DNA of 64,000 bases. Origin: Oxytricha trifallax. Lineage: Eukaryota; Ciliophora; Spirotrichea; Sporadotrichida; Oxytrichidae. This document shows, piece by piece, positions 1 to 10,471 of this stretch (its first letter is position 1; each line of letters opens with the position of its first letter). The stretch is taken from assembly GCA_000711775.1 (NCBI GenBank), contig ARYC01000075.1, positions 186,001 through 250,000 of the forward strand. The letters are read 5' to 3'. Below the pieces are notes generated by a model that did not search any database, had not been told where the DNA came from, and was given only the letters and a program-made list of their open reading frames with translations. The position numbers and the translations under genes are program-made.

Positions 1-1406
1 TAATAAGAAAAAAAGTTATAGTAATGTTAATATATTGATAAAATCTTTAAAGCAAAGGATATAAAATGGTTAATAACATATTTAACATTTAAATAATGAC
101 ATTTAATTCATCCATTTTAAAATCAAATACAAATGGCTGCTTTTTACTTAAAATAATATATTTTCTTTTTATATAAGTTAAGATAAATGTAAAAGGTTTT
201 CGATAATAATTGCGAAAAATTAATATAATTTTTGAGAGAATTTAAGATTATTTATCAACTTAATTGACCAAATAATCTATTCTAAACTCATTATTTTATA
301 AACCTTACTCCAACCCACTGGGTTGGAAATGAGATTTGTTAAAGTTTAATATATATATTTTTAAAAACTGGTCTTTCTTAAATTATTCATGAAACATATA
401 AGGATTTTAATTAAAAATATTAGATTATTTTAATGTTCAATGTCAATATAAATGTTATAGTGTATAATTGAAAACTTGATTAAAACTTATCCTAAAATAT
501 TGGAACATCAAAATAATAAAATTTTATTTATAGTATCCTTCAATTATTTTTTTGTATGGATAATTCAACTCAAAATTTAAGGTGAAATCAATGATAGCTC
601 ACGATTTGTGCAAATCACAAATGTATATCTATTTTTTTACATAATTATTCTTTATAATTTTTAATAAATCTTAATTATTTGATTTTGATTCAGCTGAAAG
701 TTTGATTCAATTTATTTATTGAATTTGACATTTACATGTTTCATGATAACTTTTGCTTTTAAATACTTTTCATCAACTATAAATAGTATCATTAAATATA
801 ATTGTTATAAATTATAAAATTATAATTGAATTGTTGAATTTGAATAAATAAATTATAGCTTCATTTTTAAATCATATTTATTAATGCTACTACGTATTTG
901 ATGAATCGCTATTTCAAACTTAACTTAAATTAATTAAACTTAATCTAAAGATTTGAATAACCGCCTTGTTAGTCCAATAGTACTACATTCTAATAATTTA
1001 TTTGAATAAATTAGGCCATTTAACGAGCAACACATAAATATGAATTAGGTTAATAAATTTTATATTATTAATTATTTAAGCAATCAATTATATTAATGTC
1101 TAAAATATAATACACATTCTTGCTTTACATTAAGGGCTAATTACTCCCTTTGTAAATAAAAAATGTAACTTTCTTAAGTGAATGTGGAAAACAACAATTA
1201 CATTTAAAGATAATTTGTGTTGTAATTGTAGATGAAATTATTAAATAAGCTCCATATCTTTAGTACATGACCTAATCATAATGCCTAGATTTTTCACATT
1301 ATTGGATTAAACGTTTTCTCTCCATATAACAATTAATATGTTATTAAAATTATTGAACTTATGAAAATTGTAACTCCATATAAAATATTTAAATATAAAA
1401 CTATAG
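1..1406. other. A+T-rich stretch, no gene seen
   Basis: The sequence is A+T-rich with only short frames in either code. The last bases before 1407 read CTATAG, which would suit a 3' splice site for the frame that follows. No repeat, RNA gene or promoter could be supported. Confidence 0.6.
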
Positions 1407-2348
1407 GATGACAATGGATTGAGAGGAGCAGAAAGATGGATAGGTTCTACTAACTGGAAACTAGACAATGCGAAGTTCTGGAGAGACCAAGAAGAAATTG
1501 AAAACATTATCATCCCCAAAAGTTGTCAGAGTAAGATGAAGAATTGCCAAAACTGGGTAATCATGAAAGTAGAGAGGAACTCAAAGCAACTGGAGATATT
1601 TGATGTGAGAAAGAACGTTGAGAGCCTAGCAATAATCAAAAAGTTCGTGAAACAACTGAACTAAATGACTCAAGAGACAGTAGGTCCTCAATTCAGAGCT
1701 GAGAGAGTGACCAGCAAAGTAGAGACCAATTAAGTTAGAGACCCAGAAGACTGTGGAATGTTGGCTTTGCTTATAGCAAATCATTTGGCGTTAGAATTGG
1801 AAGGAGACCCAATATTCTAGATCTTCGCAAAAGATTGGATTAACATGCAAAGATATTATCTCATGTTCAATCTAGAAGTGGGATACAACAAAATGGAGAT
1901 TGGCAAATCGGGTTTAGCAATTGTGGAAGAAGAGGCAGAGAAAAACTTAGAAAAAAGAAGCTCATTAATATGGAAACAGGCGGACAAACAGATGGGGGTA
2001 GAAGCAAACATTTCTACTAACCTTGTGGACAGATGGGAAGAGATGGTCATGGTGAATTAATGGCAATCAGAACTGGAGCAAGAGTTTGAAAAGTTTGAGA
2101 AAGACCTCAATGGAAGCAACAGTAAGAGCTTAAACGAGTTGAAAAGCTGCTTGTTTAGCGATCGTCAAGAAGTATTACCAAGGGTAGAAACTCAGATTAG
2201 ACCTCAAGCGGAAGTCGAGAGGGACATGAAAAACCTCGATGAAAAAGGGTAGTAAAAACAGAACATTGAAGATGAGGAGAGGAGAGAGATCAAGCAGCAA
2301 ACCGAGAAAGCAGAGGCTAAAGTGAAAAAAAGGAGAACCGCGAGGTGA
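1407..2348 (+). CDS. Ulp1/C48-like cysteine protease domain with charged coiled tail (5' partial)
   Basis: With TAA/TAG read as Gln this is one open frame of 313 codons ending at TGA (2346-2348). No ATG opens it; CTATAG just upstream suggests an intron end, so the true start is probably in an exon I cannot identify. Numbering from 1407, residues 1-11 (DDNGLRGAERW) and the hydrophobic III-P at about 35-37 followed by NWVIM at 49-53 match the layout of Ulp1/adenain-fold proteases, where an I-P strand precedes an aromatic-centred active-site segment. Gln109 (a TAA codon) and Asp-Cys-Gly at 115-117 fit the oxyanion Gln and nucleophile Cys. From about residue 165 to the end the protein is Glu/Lys/Gln-rich and probably coiled. 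All Trp codons here are TGG. Such proteases remove SUMO in the host, and related ones occur in virus-like Polintons and some DNA transposons. No capsid, polymerase or integrase lies next to it, so ownership is undecided. The span looks whole. Confidence 0.55.
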
Positions 2349-4166
2349 GGCATCATTCATCAGGATATTATAATTCAGGAACTGCTATCTAAATTACTCA
2401 ATGTGTTTTATTAGTATTTGTTTTTAATTTACCTACAGTTATTTACTACTTCTATAAAACTATATTCTAGTTTCAATTAATTTCATGAGTACGTTATTAG
2501 AGCATTTAAAAGTTGCTGGGTAAACTGTAAAATATTCGATGTAATATAAATTCTTATAAACTTTTAATTTATTCAAAATTATAACTAATATAAAACAATT
2601 ATATTAATTGTATTACTTGATAAATTGCTTATTGCATTTATTTGATAAAAAAGATAGAGAAAGAAAGGATTTGAATTTAAAGCAGCTCTATTACAGATTA
2701 ATTTTTTAAAGATGTCGAATTTTAAAGTCATTTTACTGGAATTACTGAAAATTAACAAATGATATGATAATTATTTAAAAAATGAATAAAGATTAAATAG
2801 TATACTCACTTGAAAATCTGTTCAGGATTCATGAAATAAGAACATATTCTATTATTAAGTTCTAAACAATTTAATGTACCTTAATAGCTGGAATCTAAAA
2901 TGAGTCACTAGACTTATTATTGTAAATTTTTAGAGAATGACCTAAGAAAGAAATTATTAATGAATATAAAATATACTACTTCAATGTAACAATTAAAAGA
3001 CTAATATAATTAGCTCATGTGTTTCACAAATACAGACAATACGAGACTTACTGAATGCTAATAAAGATATTTAATTGCGATTGTGAATTAAGTAGTTTCC
3101 CATTTTTTATTTATTTATCTACTTTATTTATTGACTAATTCATTTACTTTTATCCATAGAATAGATTATTGTCCGAGAAGAATATCAATATTAATTGCAC
3201 AAAGAGACTTGCCAAGAATAAAAAGTAAATGAGAGAAGAAGACATGCATTTAATTATGGAATTTTTTGAATAAAGTAAATCTACTATAATAATCAATTAA
3301 TAAATGTTATAAAAAAATAACTAATCACAGGATGAAGAAATTCAATCAAAGTTCAAGCAAAATAAAATTTATAATTTTTCATATTTAGATGGGTTTAGTC
3401 TAGTGAGAACGGTAATTAAATTGATCAGAGATTTATTGAGAAGCAGAAATAGGAAAAGTTACATTAAATAGCACATCTATGAAACACAAAGCATAAAAAG
3501 TAAAATTGTTAGATTTTCTTTTTATTAACTCAATTCAAATACTTTTGCTGCCTTTTAAGTCAAATTATTAAACTGCATTTATTTTATTAAAAAATTTCAT
3601 GAATGTTAAATATAGCTGTATTCTTTTGATTCTTCTTTACTTGTCTTATCATTTCTGTATATAATATGTTATTTATGAGACTATCAAGATTTATATATAA
3701 CTTTTTTAGAAAAAATAAACATTTTACTAAATGACAATTATCTATACAAGTAGAGATCAAATATTTACTTTTTACATCTTTTATGTGGCGAGTATATATA
3801 TACAGCAGGTATATGGTTGTATTATCATAAAATTCACGCCATTTATTGATGAAAGCTAAAGAAGAAGATATAATATAATATAATATAATATAATATATAA
3901 AAAGAAAATGATTTTAAATTAATGTGGCAATTTGCAAAAGCTAAATTATTTAATTTAGCAATTCATATTTAATTGCTGCTAGGTAAATAATTTAATTAAT
4001 TTTATTTTTTATTGATTAAATAAGATAATATTATAAGGTTTAGTTAATTTAAGTCAAAATCGGAATTAGTCATTAATCAAATTAGTGGAGGCAATGTTAT
4101 TTATTATTACAGTTGTACTTTATTATTAATTACTCTTTCTTCTAGAATTAAATTTTATCAACATTC
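2349..4166. other. A+T-rich stretch with a short (TATAA)n run
   Basis: No coding-like frame was recognised. A pentanucleotide TATAA repeat of about seven units lies near 3869-3900, and a short palindrome built on GCTAAATTATTTAATTTAGC lies near 3940-3960. Confidence 0.6.
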
Positions 4167-4582
4167 TTGTAGAAACACATTTTAATTTGGAAAATTAATA
4201 ATAGTAGATTTAATAAATATAAAAATAATGGTAGTTATACTTAACAAATTTTTAAAGTATCTTGGGCTCATTCGATAGAGAACTTACATTTAGCTTTACT
4301 TTATTATTAGCATTTCTATTTTTTCGCATCCCCAACCAGTACACTTAACTTAAGTGAAGGGTATAATTTATTGAATTTATATGCAACTATCAAATTTTAA
4401 TTATCTTGTTCCAGGTATGAGATAAAATAAAAATTGTTAAGAATATATATAAATGAGAGGAAAATAGGAATTCTCAATTGAGTGAATGGGCTCAAGATCG
4501 TCTAATAACTTAAATTCAGCTATTTTGATTTATATTAAAATTAATTAGAGTTAATTTATAAAATTCAAATGTACTTCTAGAA
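4167..4582. mobile_element. Foldback MITE copy 1 (old, diverged)
   Basis: The left end reads TTGTAGAAACACATTT and the right end is its imperfect inverse (ATGTACTTCTAG). The inner part shares GGGCTCATTCGATAGAGAA, a TTTATTATTAGC block and CGCATCCC with the copies at 50.4 and 59.9 kb. The second arm is still recognisable as TGAATGGGCTCAAGATCGTCTA near 4483-4504. No protein is encoded, so it must have been mobilised in trans. The arms have diverged more than in the other two copies, which suggests it is the oldest. A 12-bp direct repeat TTCTAGAATTAA occurs at 4140-4151 and 4575-4586; it does not abut both ends cleanly and may be chance. Confidence 0.7.
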
Positions 4583-5329
4583 TTAATATGTTATATTGAA
4601 TATCATATTTATGGCAAATATTTTTTTAAGTTAAAGTATAGTAAATAGGATAATAAGTTGAATTATAATAATAAATATAGACAAAAACTTGTTTAATTTT
4701 TAATAAATAATGCTAATAGTAGTCATTGCATGTCTTAATTGTTATAGATAATTTTTTAAATTTATAATATTATGGTTTGTATAAAATAAAATATAAATAA
4801 CAATTATAAGCATGATACATGATATGTAAAATGAGAAAGTAGTAATGTATACTTTAAAAAAAATTTTATTATATTTATAGAATAATTTCCTGAATTATCG
4901 ATTTACTTGAAAAATTGGAAAGTCAATAAATTAAATTGTGCTAATAAATTTGAATTAAGAAATCAAGGTAATATATTTTTTAGAGCAAACCTCTTAACAA
5001 ATCTACTAGCGAATATATTAATAAAAGGTACAACTAACCTTGTGTAATTAAAAATTAAGTCAAGAAAATTACTCACAAATTAAAATAATATTGCATTGTT
5101 CAAATATATAATGAGAAATAATTGCTTTTATTTGTAGGAAGTTGAATCAGGTCACGATTAATTTAATTCGAGACAAATATATGAAGCAAGTATTGGTGTT
5201 TTTTTTTGTCAGAGAATGTAAATTTATTCTTTTAATTGTTTATCGGACTTAATATATACAGTTAATAAGCAAAACCAAAATTTAAAAATTAGTTTTATGA
5301 ATAATTCTTAAGGCTAATTCTATAAACTG
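4583..5329. other. A+T-rich stretch, no gene seen
   Basis: Low-complexity A+T-rich DNA without a coding-like frame, repeat pair or RNA gene that I could support. Confidence 0.55.
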
Positions 5330-5570
5330 ATCTCTCTCTTACTGCTCTGTAGATGTGTAAGTAAAGGATTATATGCTTAATTCTAAACCTCAGAAGAAAG
5401 TCAACATCCTTAAGAAGTTCTTAGATTTATTTATTTATCAATAAAATCTTGAAGTTTGTGCCTACTTTTCTCTCGAATACCCGGACAAAATTATTTCGAT
5501 CGCGGTTCCCTGAGTTGCAGATTTCTGCTACATCTGTTGCTTACATTTATAAACAAATTGTTATTTATTA
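5330..5570 (+). pseudogene. Coding-like island, unknown protein fragment
   Basis: One frame, with TAA/TAG as Gln, reads as protein-like sequence: it includes KDYMLNSKPQKKVNILKKF, then EVCAYFSLEYPDKIIS, then after a single in-frame TGA continues VADFCYICC. Codons such as AAG, GTC, ATC and TAC are richer in C and G than the surroundings, which is what distinguishes this island. No domain was recognised. The TGA sits where Trp would be acceptable. It could be the remnant of a host gene or part of an unrecognised element. Confidence 0.3.
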
Positions 5571-5736
5571 CCAATGTGTGAATTGTATTCTAAGGGTAAT
5601 TTAATTTACTCTCCATCTTACAAAAAAACTTAAGTTATATTTATAATTAAATGCAGAGTGACTAATAAACTATAATATTAAGTTTATACATTCTGACGAG
5701 ATTTTTGCGAGATAGAGATTACCTTCAACACTTTAA

Positions 5737-5773
5737 TCTATATTACTAGGTATAAGAGACATAGTAATATAGA
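5737..5773. repeat. Short hairpin (11-bp inverted repeat)
   Basis: TCTATATTACT at 5737-5747 is matched by its perfect inverse AGTAATATAGA at 5763-5773, with a 15-base loop. It lies just upstream of the small frame starting at 5780. Confidence 0.5.
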
Positions 5774-5779
5774 AGTAAT

Positions 5780-5974
5780 ATGACAGAAAGTCGAGATATT
5801 AGTGAAGATGTTGAATTAGAAACTAATCTTAAATTTTAATCCTTACAAAATTAAGAAATAGCAGAATGTTAAGTTTTTGAATAATTCAAGGAGTATTACT
5901 CTTAATAAATATTATATAATATTCGTTGGTAATCTTCCTGTTTATAATACAATAGAAACTAAGAATAATTATGA
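5780..5974 (+). CDS. Small hypothetical frame, 64 residues
   Basis: An ATG at 5780 opens a frame to TGA at 5972-5974 with several TAA/TAG codons read as Gln. The product starts MTESRDISEDVELETN and is rich in Glu, Gln and Tyr, without a membrane segment or recognised motif. In A+T-rich DNA with only TGA as a stop, a 64-codon frame is not improbable, so the case rests only on the balanced residue composition and the hairpin six bases upstream of the start. It may be spurious. Confidence 0.22.
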
Positions 5975-6780
5975 CCAACTTAGAATAACACCATCCTTGA
6001 ATTACCTTACAGTACGCAAATTATTAAATTAATTTTTACAGTGATGTATAAAAAGCTATTACAAGAAACAACGACTATACCTTTTGACTCATTACTTACT
6101 AATAATAATAGTTGATTATCTGTAAGACTAGCGAAAAGAGTAGATGTTAGCTGCTTGAAAGTGTGCTAAACAAGATGAGTGACTGAATAAATAAGTTGGA
6201 GAATTAAATTAATGAATAATTTATTTAAAAAATCTATATTAAAGATTTATACCTTTGAAGATTATTTTAGCAAAATCTTGGGTTGTATAATTCAAATTAT
6301 AAAACAAAAAGAAAGAATTGGATTAAAGTTTAAATTTATGAATTCAAAAAAAAATTTAAAAAAATTTGAACTCTGCTTCCTAGGTATCATTTTTAATTCA
6401 TTCATCAAAATTTATATTTCACATCACAATTCTTTACACGAAAGCTCTTATCATTTACCTTTTGACTGATAAAAATAATGTATTTACCTTTATTTATAAT
6501 TAATAATCAGTTTTAAATAAAAAAAGTAGAAGTTCCACTCATAGATTTCTTTTATCTCACAAACAATTCTTTATAATTTTATAAAAAATTTAATTTGAAT
6601 AAAGTTGTATGATTGAATAATATATTAAAATTAAAATTAATTTTACTATGATGGGGATTATTAAAGATTAGAAAAAATAAGAATTAAATGAACGTACAAA
6701 CTGATTTATTTCTTTAGATTAAAAATATTTAATATTATTATTAATGTTAAAGATTAATTTATTTATAATAATTCTTTTTG
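5975..6780. other. A+T-rich stretch left of the Merlin element
   Basis: Lys/Asn/Phe/Ile-rich short frames only, as expected from composition. No feature supported. The last nine bases, TTCTTTTTG (6772-6780), may be the left target duplication of the element that starts at 6781. Confidence 0.55.
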
Positions 6781-7088
6781 GGTGTTGTAGTCAATTGCTC
6801 ACTGAGGTAACAATTACTCACTGTGCATGTCAATTGCTCACACCATTAACAATTGCTCACTGCATAATATATTTACAATCTTTATATGCGAGAGCAGGCA
6901 AAAATATAAAGAACAAAGCAGAGTGTTAGGGGTGCAGCCCCTAAAGGTGTAACAAGGGGCATAGTCCCTTGTTATCGCAATGCGATACAAAATTATTGCA
7001 GGGGTATGGGGGCAGCCGCCCCCTGTGGGAGGGCAGAGCCCTCTCCCGAAAAACCCATTTGACCACTTGTTTAAGAAAAATGATGTAT
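6781..7088 (+). repeat. Left terminal inverted repeat of the Merlin element
   Basis: The outer part carries CAATTGCTCAC iterations; relative to the right repeat the left has about 39 extra bases made of one more variant set of these units. The inner part (about 6926-7050) is a chain of short palindromes: AGGGGTGCAGCCCCT, AAGGGGCATAGTCCCTT, TATCGCAATGCGATA, GGGGGCAGCCGCCCCC and GAGGGCAGAGCCCTC. The outer iterations may be transposase-binding sites (inference). Confidence 0.9.
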
Positions 7089-7164
7089 AAAATGGAATCT
7101 TTTTTTTCATAAGTTAAGCAAACACAATATTAAACAGAAACTTAATAAGTACTTAAACGCTTTA

Positions 7165-8052
7165 ATGACTTGGGTATCAATAAGACAAAACTTTAATGCC
7201 AACATTGTTAAGCATAGATGTCTATTAAATTCTATCATCAAAATCATAGTTTAGAAAGTCTGTCTACTTTATGAATGTGAAATATATAAGTGCAGATCAA
7301 GAAAATCAATAAGATAAGGTCTTTAAATATACTGTCCCTCAAATATGTTATTAAAAACCTTTGACGAAGTTATTTTCAATCTTTTTCCTTCTGGCGTCAA
7401 TATATCTAAAGCTGTGAAGTATCTTTAAGATAATCATTAATTAAGAACTACAAGATAATCTATTAGCTAAATATATCAAAGATTAAGAAGCATAATTAAA
7501 GAAAAGATGCTTATAGAATAGCAAAGTTTCATAATAAAAAATAATGTCTAAGTGGACGAGTCACTTTGGACACATAGATCTTTAAAGTACAGTTTTCCAG
7601 AAGATAAAATATATGATAGATAAATTTGGATAGTAGGTTTAATTGAAGAGGGGAGTTAAAGATGTAAAATATTCAATATCCAAAATAGGACATAATAAAC
7701 ATTAGAAGCATTAATAGCATAAAATGTCGAGAGAGACAGTATTGTCCATACAGACGGTTGGTCAAGTTATTTAGGAATAAATTGGGAAGAACTAGAAATT
7801 GAACATTAGTGACATATACATTAATCTACAAACGGTATATAAAGAACGATTGAATATAGTAATTTAATAAAGGGGCTCTGGGCAGTTCTGAAGTATCATA
7901 TCAAGCATGTGCATAATACATTACCAGGAAACTCAGAATAAATAAAACAATATTTATTTGAAGCTCTATGAAGAAGAAATTTAGCTTAATTTTAAAATTC
8001 AGATGACCGTTAATAATACATATCACACGCATTTAACATAAATAATTTATGA
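7165..8052 (+). CDS. Merlin transposase, frame interrupted by two in-frame TGA
   Basis: From ATG 7165 to TGA 8050-8052 the frame has 295 codons and no frameshift. Residues 33-43 carry Cys residues (CLLYECEIYKC) followed by RSRKSIRQG, matching the zinc-binding and SIR.G segment of IS1595/Merlin transposases. The first catalytic Asp is D131 (QVDESLW), then WIVGLIEEG, then NRTQQTLEALIAQNV, and the second Asp is D197 in HTDGWSSY. The third acidic position, normally Glu in an N-T-I-E-G-x-W block, is Lys236 in NLIKGLWAVLKY. In-frame TGA occurs at codons 216 (after EIEHQ) and 269 (after YLFEAL, before RRN); family members normally have Trp at both. The five other Trp codons are TGG. GAG-to-AAG and TGG-to-TGA are all G-to-A changes on this strand. 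The enzyme would cut and join the element's ends; as written it is probably inactive because of Lys236, whatever TGA means. Confidence 0.8.
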
Positions 8053-8080
8053 ATATTTTAATTATTAAATTTTAAAAATA

Positions 8081-8349
8081 ATACATCATTTTTCTTAAAC
8101 AAGTGGTCAAATGGGTTTTTCGGGAGAGGGCTCTGCCCTCCCACAGGGGGCGGCTGCCCCCATACCCCTGCAATAATTTTGTATCGCATTGCGATAACAA
8201 GGGACTATGCCCCTTGTTACACCTTTAGGGGCTGCACCCCTAACACTCTGCTTTGTTCTTTATATTTTTGCCTGCTCTCGCATATAAAGATTGTAAATAT
8301 ATTATACAGTGAGCAATTGTTAATGGTGTGAGCAATTGACTACAACACC
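8081..8349 (-). repeat. Right terminal inverted repeat of the Merlin element
   Basis: This is the inverse of 6781-7088 with about 39 bases fewer in the outer iterated part and one substitution elsewhere. It carries the same chain of G+C-rich palindromes and ends ACTACAACACC. Confidence 0.9.
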
Positions 8350-9486
8350 ATTTTTTTGGTTTATTTATTTGCTGAATACAACCAAAATTTGACAAAATTT
8401 TATTTTGGAGGTTTTAATAGTGATATAATTAGGTATAGGTTTCTTGAATGACCACGAATATTATTTAAATCTATGAAATAGTAATAAAAATATCATCTTA
8501 TTTCATCTTACGCATAACATTATATAAATAACATAACATATTTATATTTTAATTTAATGATAAAACTTAATAAGTTTTTTAACCATTCATATAAAATGCA
8601 TTATATCCTATATTGTTTATAATAGATTCTTTATATTTATAATTGCTAATTTCAACGATGATATACATTAATAAAATTATATTTATAATCCTTCAATGAA
8701 ATAAAATAAGATATAAATCTAATGAGTTACACTAAATTTAAAATTAATTTTAAGAATCCCTTTTCTTGTATTATTCTCACCTTAGAAACAAAAAATTTAA
8801 GATCTTAAATTTTTTTTCAATTTTTAATACATGGTAAATATCAAATGCAATTCATTTATTTTGGCATTCAGACCATGAATTTTTATTTAAGAAGTTTGTT
8901 TAGTCAAACCACTAAATAATGTCGACAAGTATTTTTTTAACAATTTATCAAATATAATGTACTATTCATAAAAAAATTTATAATTTCTTAAAGATTGTGT
9001 CTTAATTAAAACTGTTTAATTTAATATAGGGTTGGTTCTATTGTCTTTTATATTTATAATTCAATTTCTTTTTTACATATAATACATATTTAAGTGCTAT
9101 CGCAGAGTGTTCATTTAAATTACACTCTATTGAAACATTAATATAATTGAAAAGATTGATTTAAAAAACAAAACTATAAATTTTATGCATATTTTATTAC
9201 TAATCCATTTTTTTGATAATTTTTTGCTAAAAAATTCAAAGACATTATTTTATGAGCTGACTGAACCAAAGATAAAAATCATGGTTGAGGGTCTGAATGA
9301 CTAAATAAATGAATTCCTTAAGAAGTTAATAATACGAAAAATTTTATATTAAATTTCTGCTCACATAAGAGAGTAATACTCCTTATCCAATATCTAAAAC
9401 ATTTTGTCCACAAAAATTATTTCTATAGAGTATTTTTTTTTAATTGTTAATATTATTTTTTAAAATATTATAAAAATTTATAAAGA
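8350..9486. other. A+T-rich stretch, no gene seen
   Basis: Only short composition-driven frames. No RNA gene, repeat pair or coding-like island was supported. Confidence 0.6.
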
Positions 9487-9501
9487 ATTGTAATTTATAA
9501 A
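9487..9501 (+). repeat. Left target-site duplication of the 9.5-kb retrocopy
   Basis: ATTGTAATTTATAAA occurs here and again, identically, at 10457-10471, immediately after the (ATT)n tail. Confidence 0.85.
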
Positions 9502-9655
9502 TCCTTGACCTCCTCTAATACGTCATTAAATAAAATTCCTATTCAAATAGGAGCTTTTATCAATTATTAAGGAATCACCCTTTAATAAGATTTCCTACTA
9601 GGAAAATTTAAAATTAGATTCCTAGATAATAATAAAAAAATTAATCATATTAAAT

Positions 9656-10378
9656 ATGAGTAACCCCAGAGACGTTCAAATGAAAGACAAAGCTTCCAGA
9701 GATATCAAAGAACTACCAAACTTCTTCAAGTCTAAGACTGACAAGGCTTACCAAGCCTTCATCACTGAATCTATCAATGACACGAAAGTCTCAGCTAAAA
9801 CGCTATTCTAAGCACTAGAGCTCAAGGAACAGATTGTTTTCCTAAGAATACAAGCAGCAACTTAAGGACTCTCTAACACAATTACCTACTACTTTGAACA
9901 AGTCGAGGAAATCCTTGACAGAGACACTAAAGCCTAGCACACGATAGCTAACAACCTTGACTTACCCAAACAAATCAGAACATTCCTTAAGACCATTGAC
10001 AAACTTAGATCCTATGACTAAGATGTCATTATGTACTGTGACACAGACCAAAACCACATGCTCAACACAAACACTATTATATTTAAAACACCTTGGAACT
10101 TCTCCAAGAATCTCTCAAGTGACCTCATCTTCTTCATGAAAGAAAATTTTAAATAATATATTTCCCTGGGTCTTATTAAATTCTCGGTTAAAGTCTTATA
10201 TGTTTAATCATCAATTAAATATAAACACATCATTGACGACTCCGTCACCATCCTAAGACAAGACCGTAGAAGATAAAATCAAAACCAGAACAAGGGTAGA
10301 AAAATGAAAAACAAACAAAGACAACAAAGAAAACCCAGACCAAACAACAGAAAGAGAAGAAACAACCAAAGGAACTGA
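9656..10378 (+). CDS. Frame B protein of the retroelement, 240 residues, basic tail
   Basis: ATG 9656 opens an uninterrupted frame to TGA 10376-10378 with TAA/TAG as Gln; the start is conserved in the copy at 44739. The body (residues 1 to about 195) is hydrophilic with hydrophobic heptad-like stretches (SAKTLFQALELKEQIVFL, IRTFLKTIDKLRSYDQDVIM) and a conserved block KTPWNFSKNLSSDLIFFM. The last roughly 40 residues are almost all Arg, Lys, Gln and Asn (GRKMKNKQRQQRKPRPNNRK), a probable RNA-binding tail. A small, possibly coiled protein with a basic tail resembles LINE ORF1 proteins in general design; I recognise no homologue. Trp is TGG throughout. C-rich codons (AAC, ATC, TTC, CTC) set it apart from the surrounding DNA. 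Confidence 0.7.
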
Positions 10379-10403
10379 GTTCCTTTTTAATTATATGCTC
10401 GGG

Positions 10404-10456
10404 GGGCTTTAAGCCCTCGATGCGAGTTAATTATTATTATTATTATTATTATTATT
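10404..10456 (+). repeat. 3' hairpin and (ATT)n tail of retrocopy 1
   Basis: GGGCTTTAAGCCC forms a perfect hairpin, followed by the conserved TCGATGCGAG and about ten ATT units. The second copy keeps the stem with a different loop (45477-45490), so pairing rather than sequence seems preserved. Confidence 0.75.
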
Positions 10457-10471
10457 ATTGTAATTTATAAA
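10457..10471 (+). repeat. Right target-site duplication of the 9.5-kb retrocopy
   Basis: Identical 15-base copy of 9487-9501 directly after the ATT run. Confidence 0.85.

Larger units (their letters stand above)
6781..8349 (+). mobile_element. Merlin-superfamily (IS1595/ISXO2-like) DNA transposon
   Basis: The element begins GGTGTTGTAGTCAATTGC and ends with the exact inverse. The left terminal inverted repeat is 6781-7088 and the right is 8081-8349. Their shared part of about 245 bp differs at a single base by eye, so the element is young or its ends are kept alike by gene conversion. The nine bases flanking it, TTCTTTTTG on the left and ATTTTTTTG on the right, agree at seven of nine positions, in line with the 8-9-bp target duplications of Merlin elements. 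The single gene inside (7165-8052) encodes a Merlin-type transposase. The G+C-rich inner part of each repeat contrasts strongly with the A+T-rich surroundings. Confidence 0.85.
9502..10456 (+). mobile_element. 5'-truncated non-LTR-type retrocopy (copy 1 of a two-frame element)
   Basis: The copy aligns with 44570-45521 of the longer copy. It starts abruptly at the counterpart of 44570, inside the upstream frame, carries one whole downstream frame, then a G+C-rich hairpin (10404-10416), the shared sequence CTCGATGCGAGTTAATTATT and an (ATT)n run. It is bounded by a perfect 15-bp duplication. An abrupt 5' end, a microsatellite 3' tail and a variable-length target duplication are the marks of target-primed reverse transcription. 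No reverse transcriptase or endonuclease is visible in either copy. Confidence 0.8.

Noticed and set aside
4140-4586. 12-bp direct repeat TTCTAGAATTAA as target duplication of MITE copy 1
   Set aside because: The left copy lies about 16 bases outside the element end and the right copy overlaps the terminal repeat.
6838-7110. Minus-strand 90-codon frame in the left Merlin repeat
   Set aside because: It is produced by the G+C-rich palindromes of the terminal repeat, and its sequence is fixed by the repeat, not by a protein.
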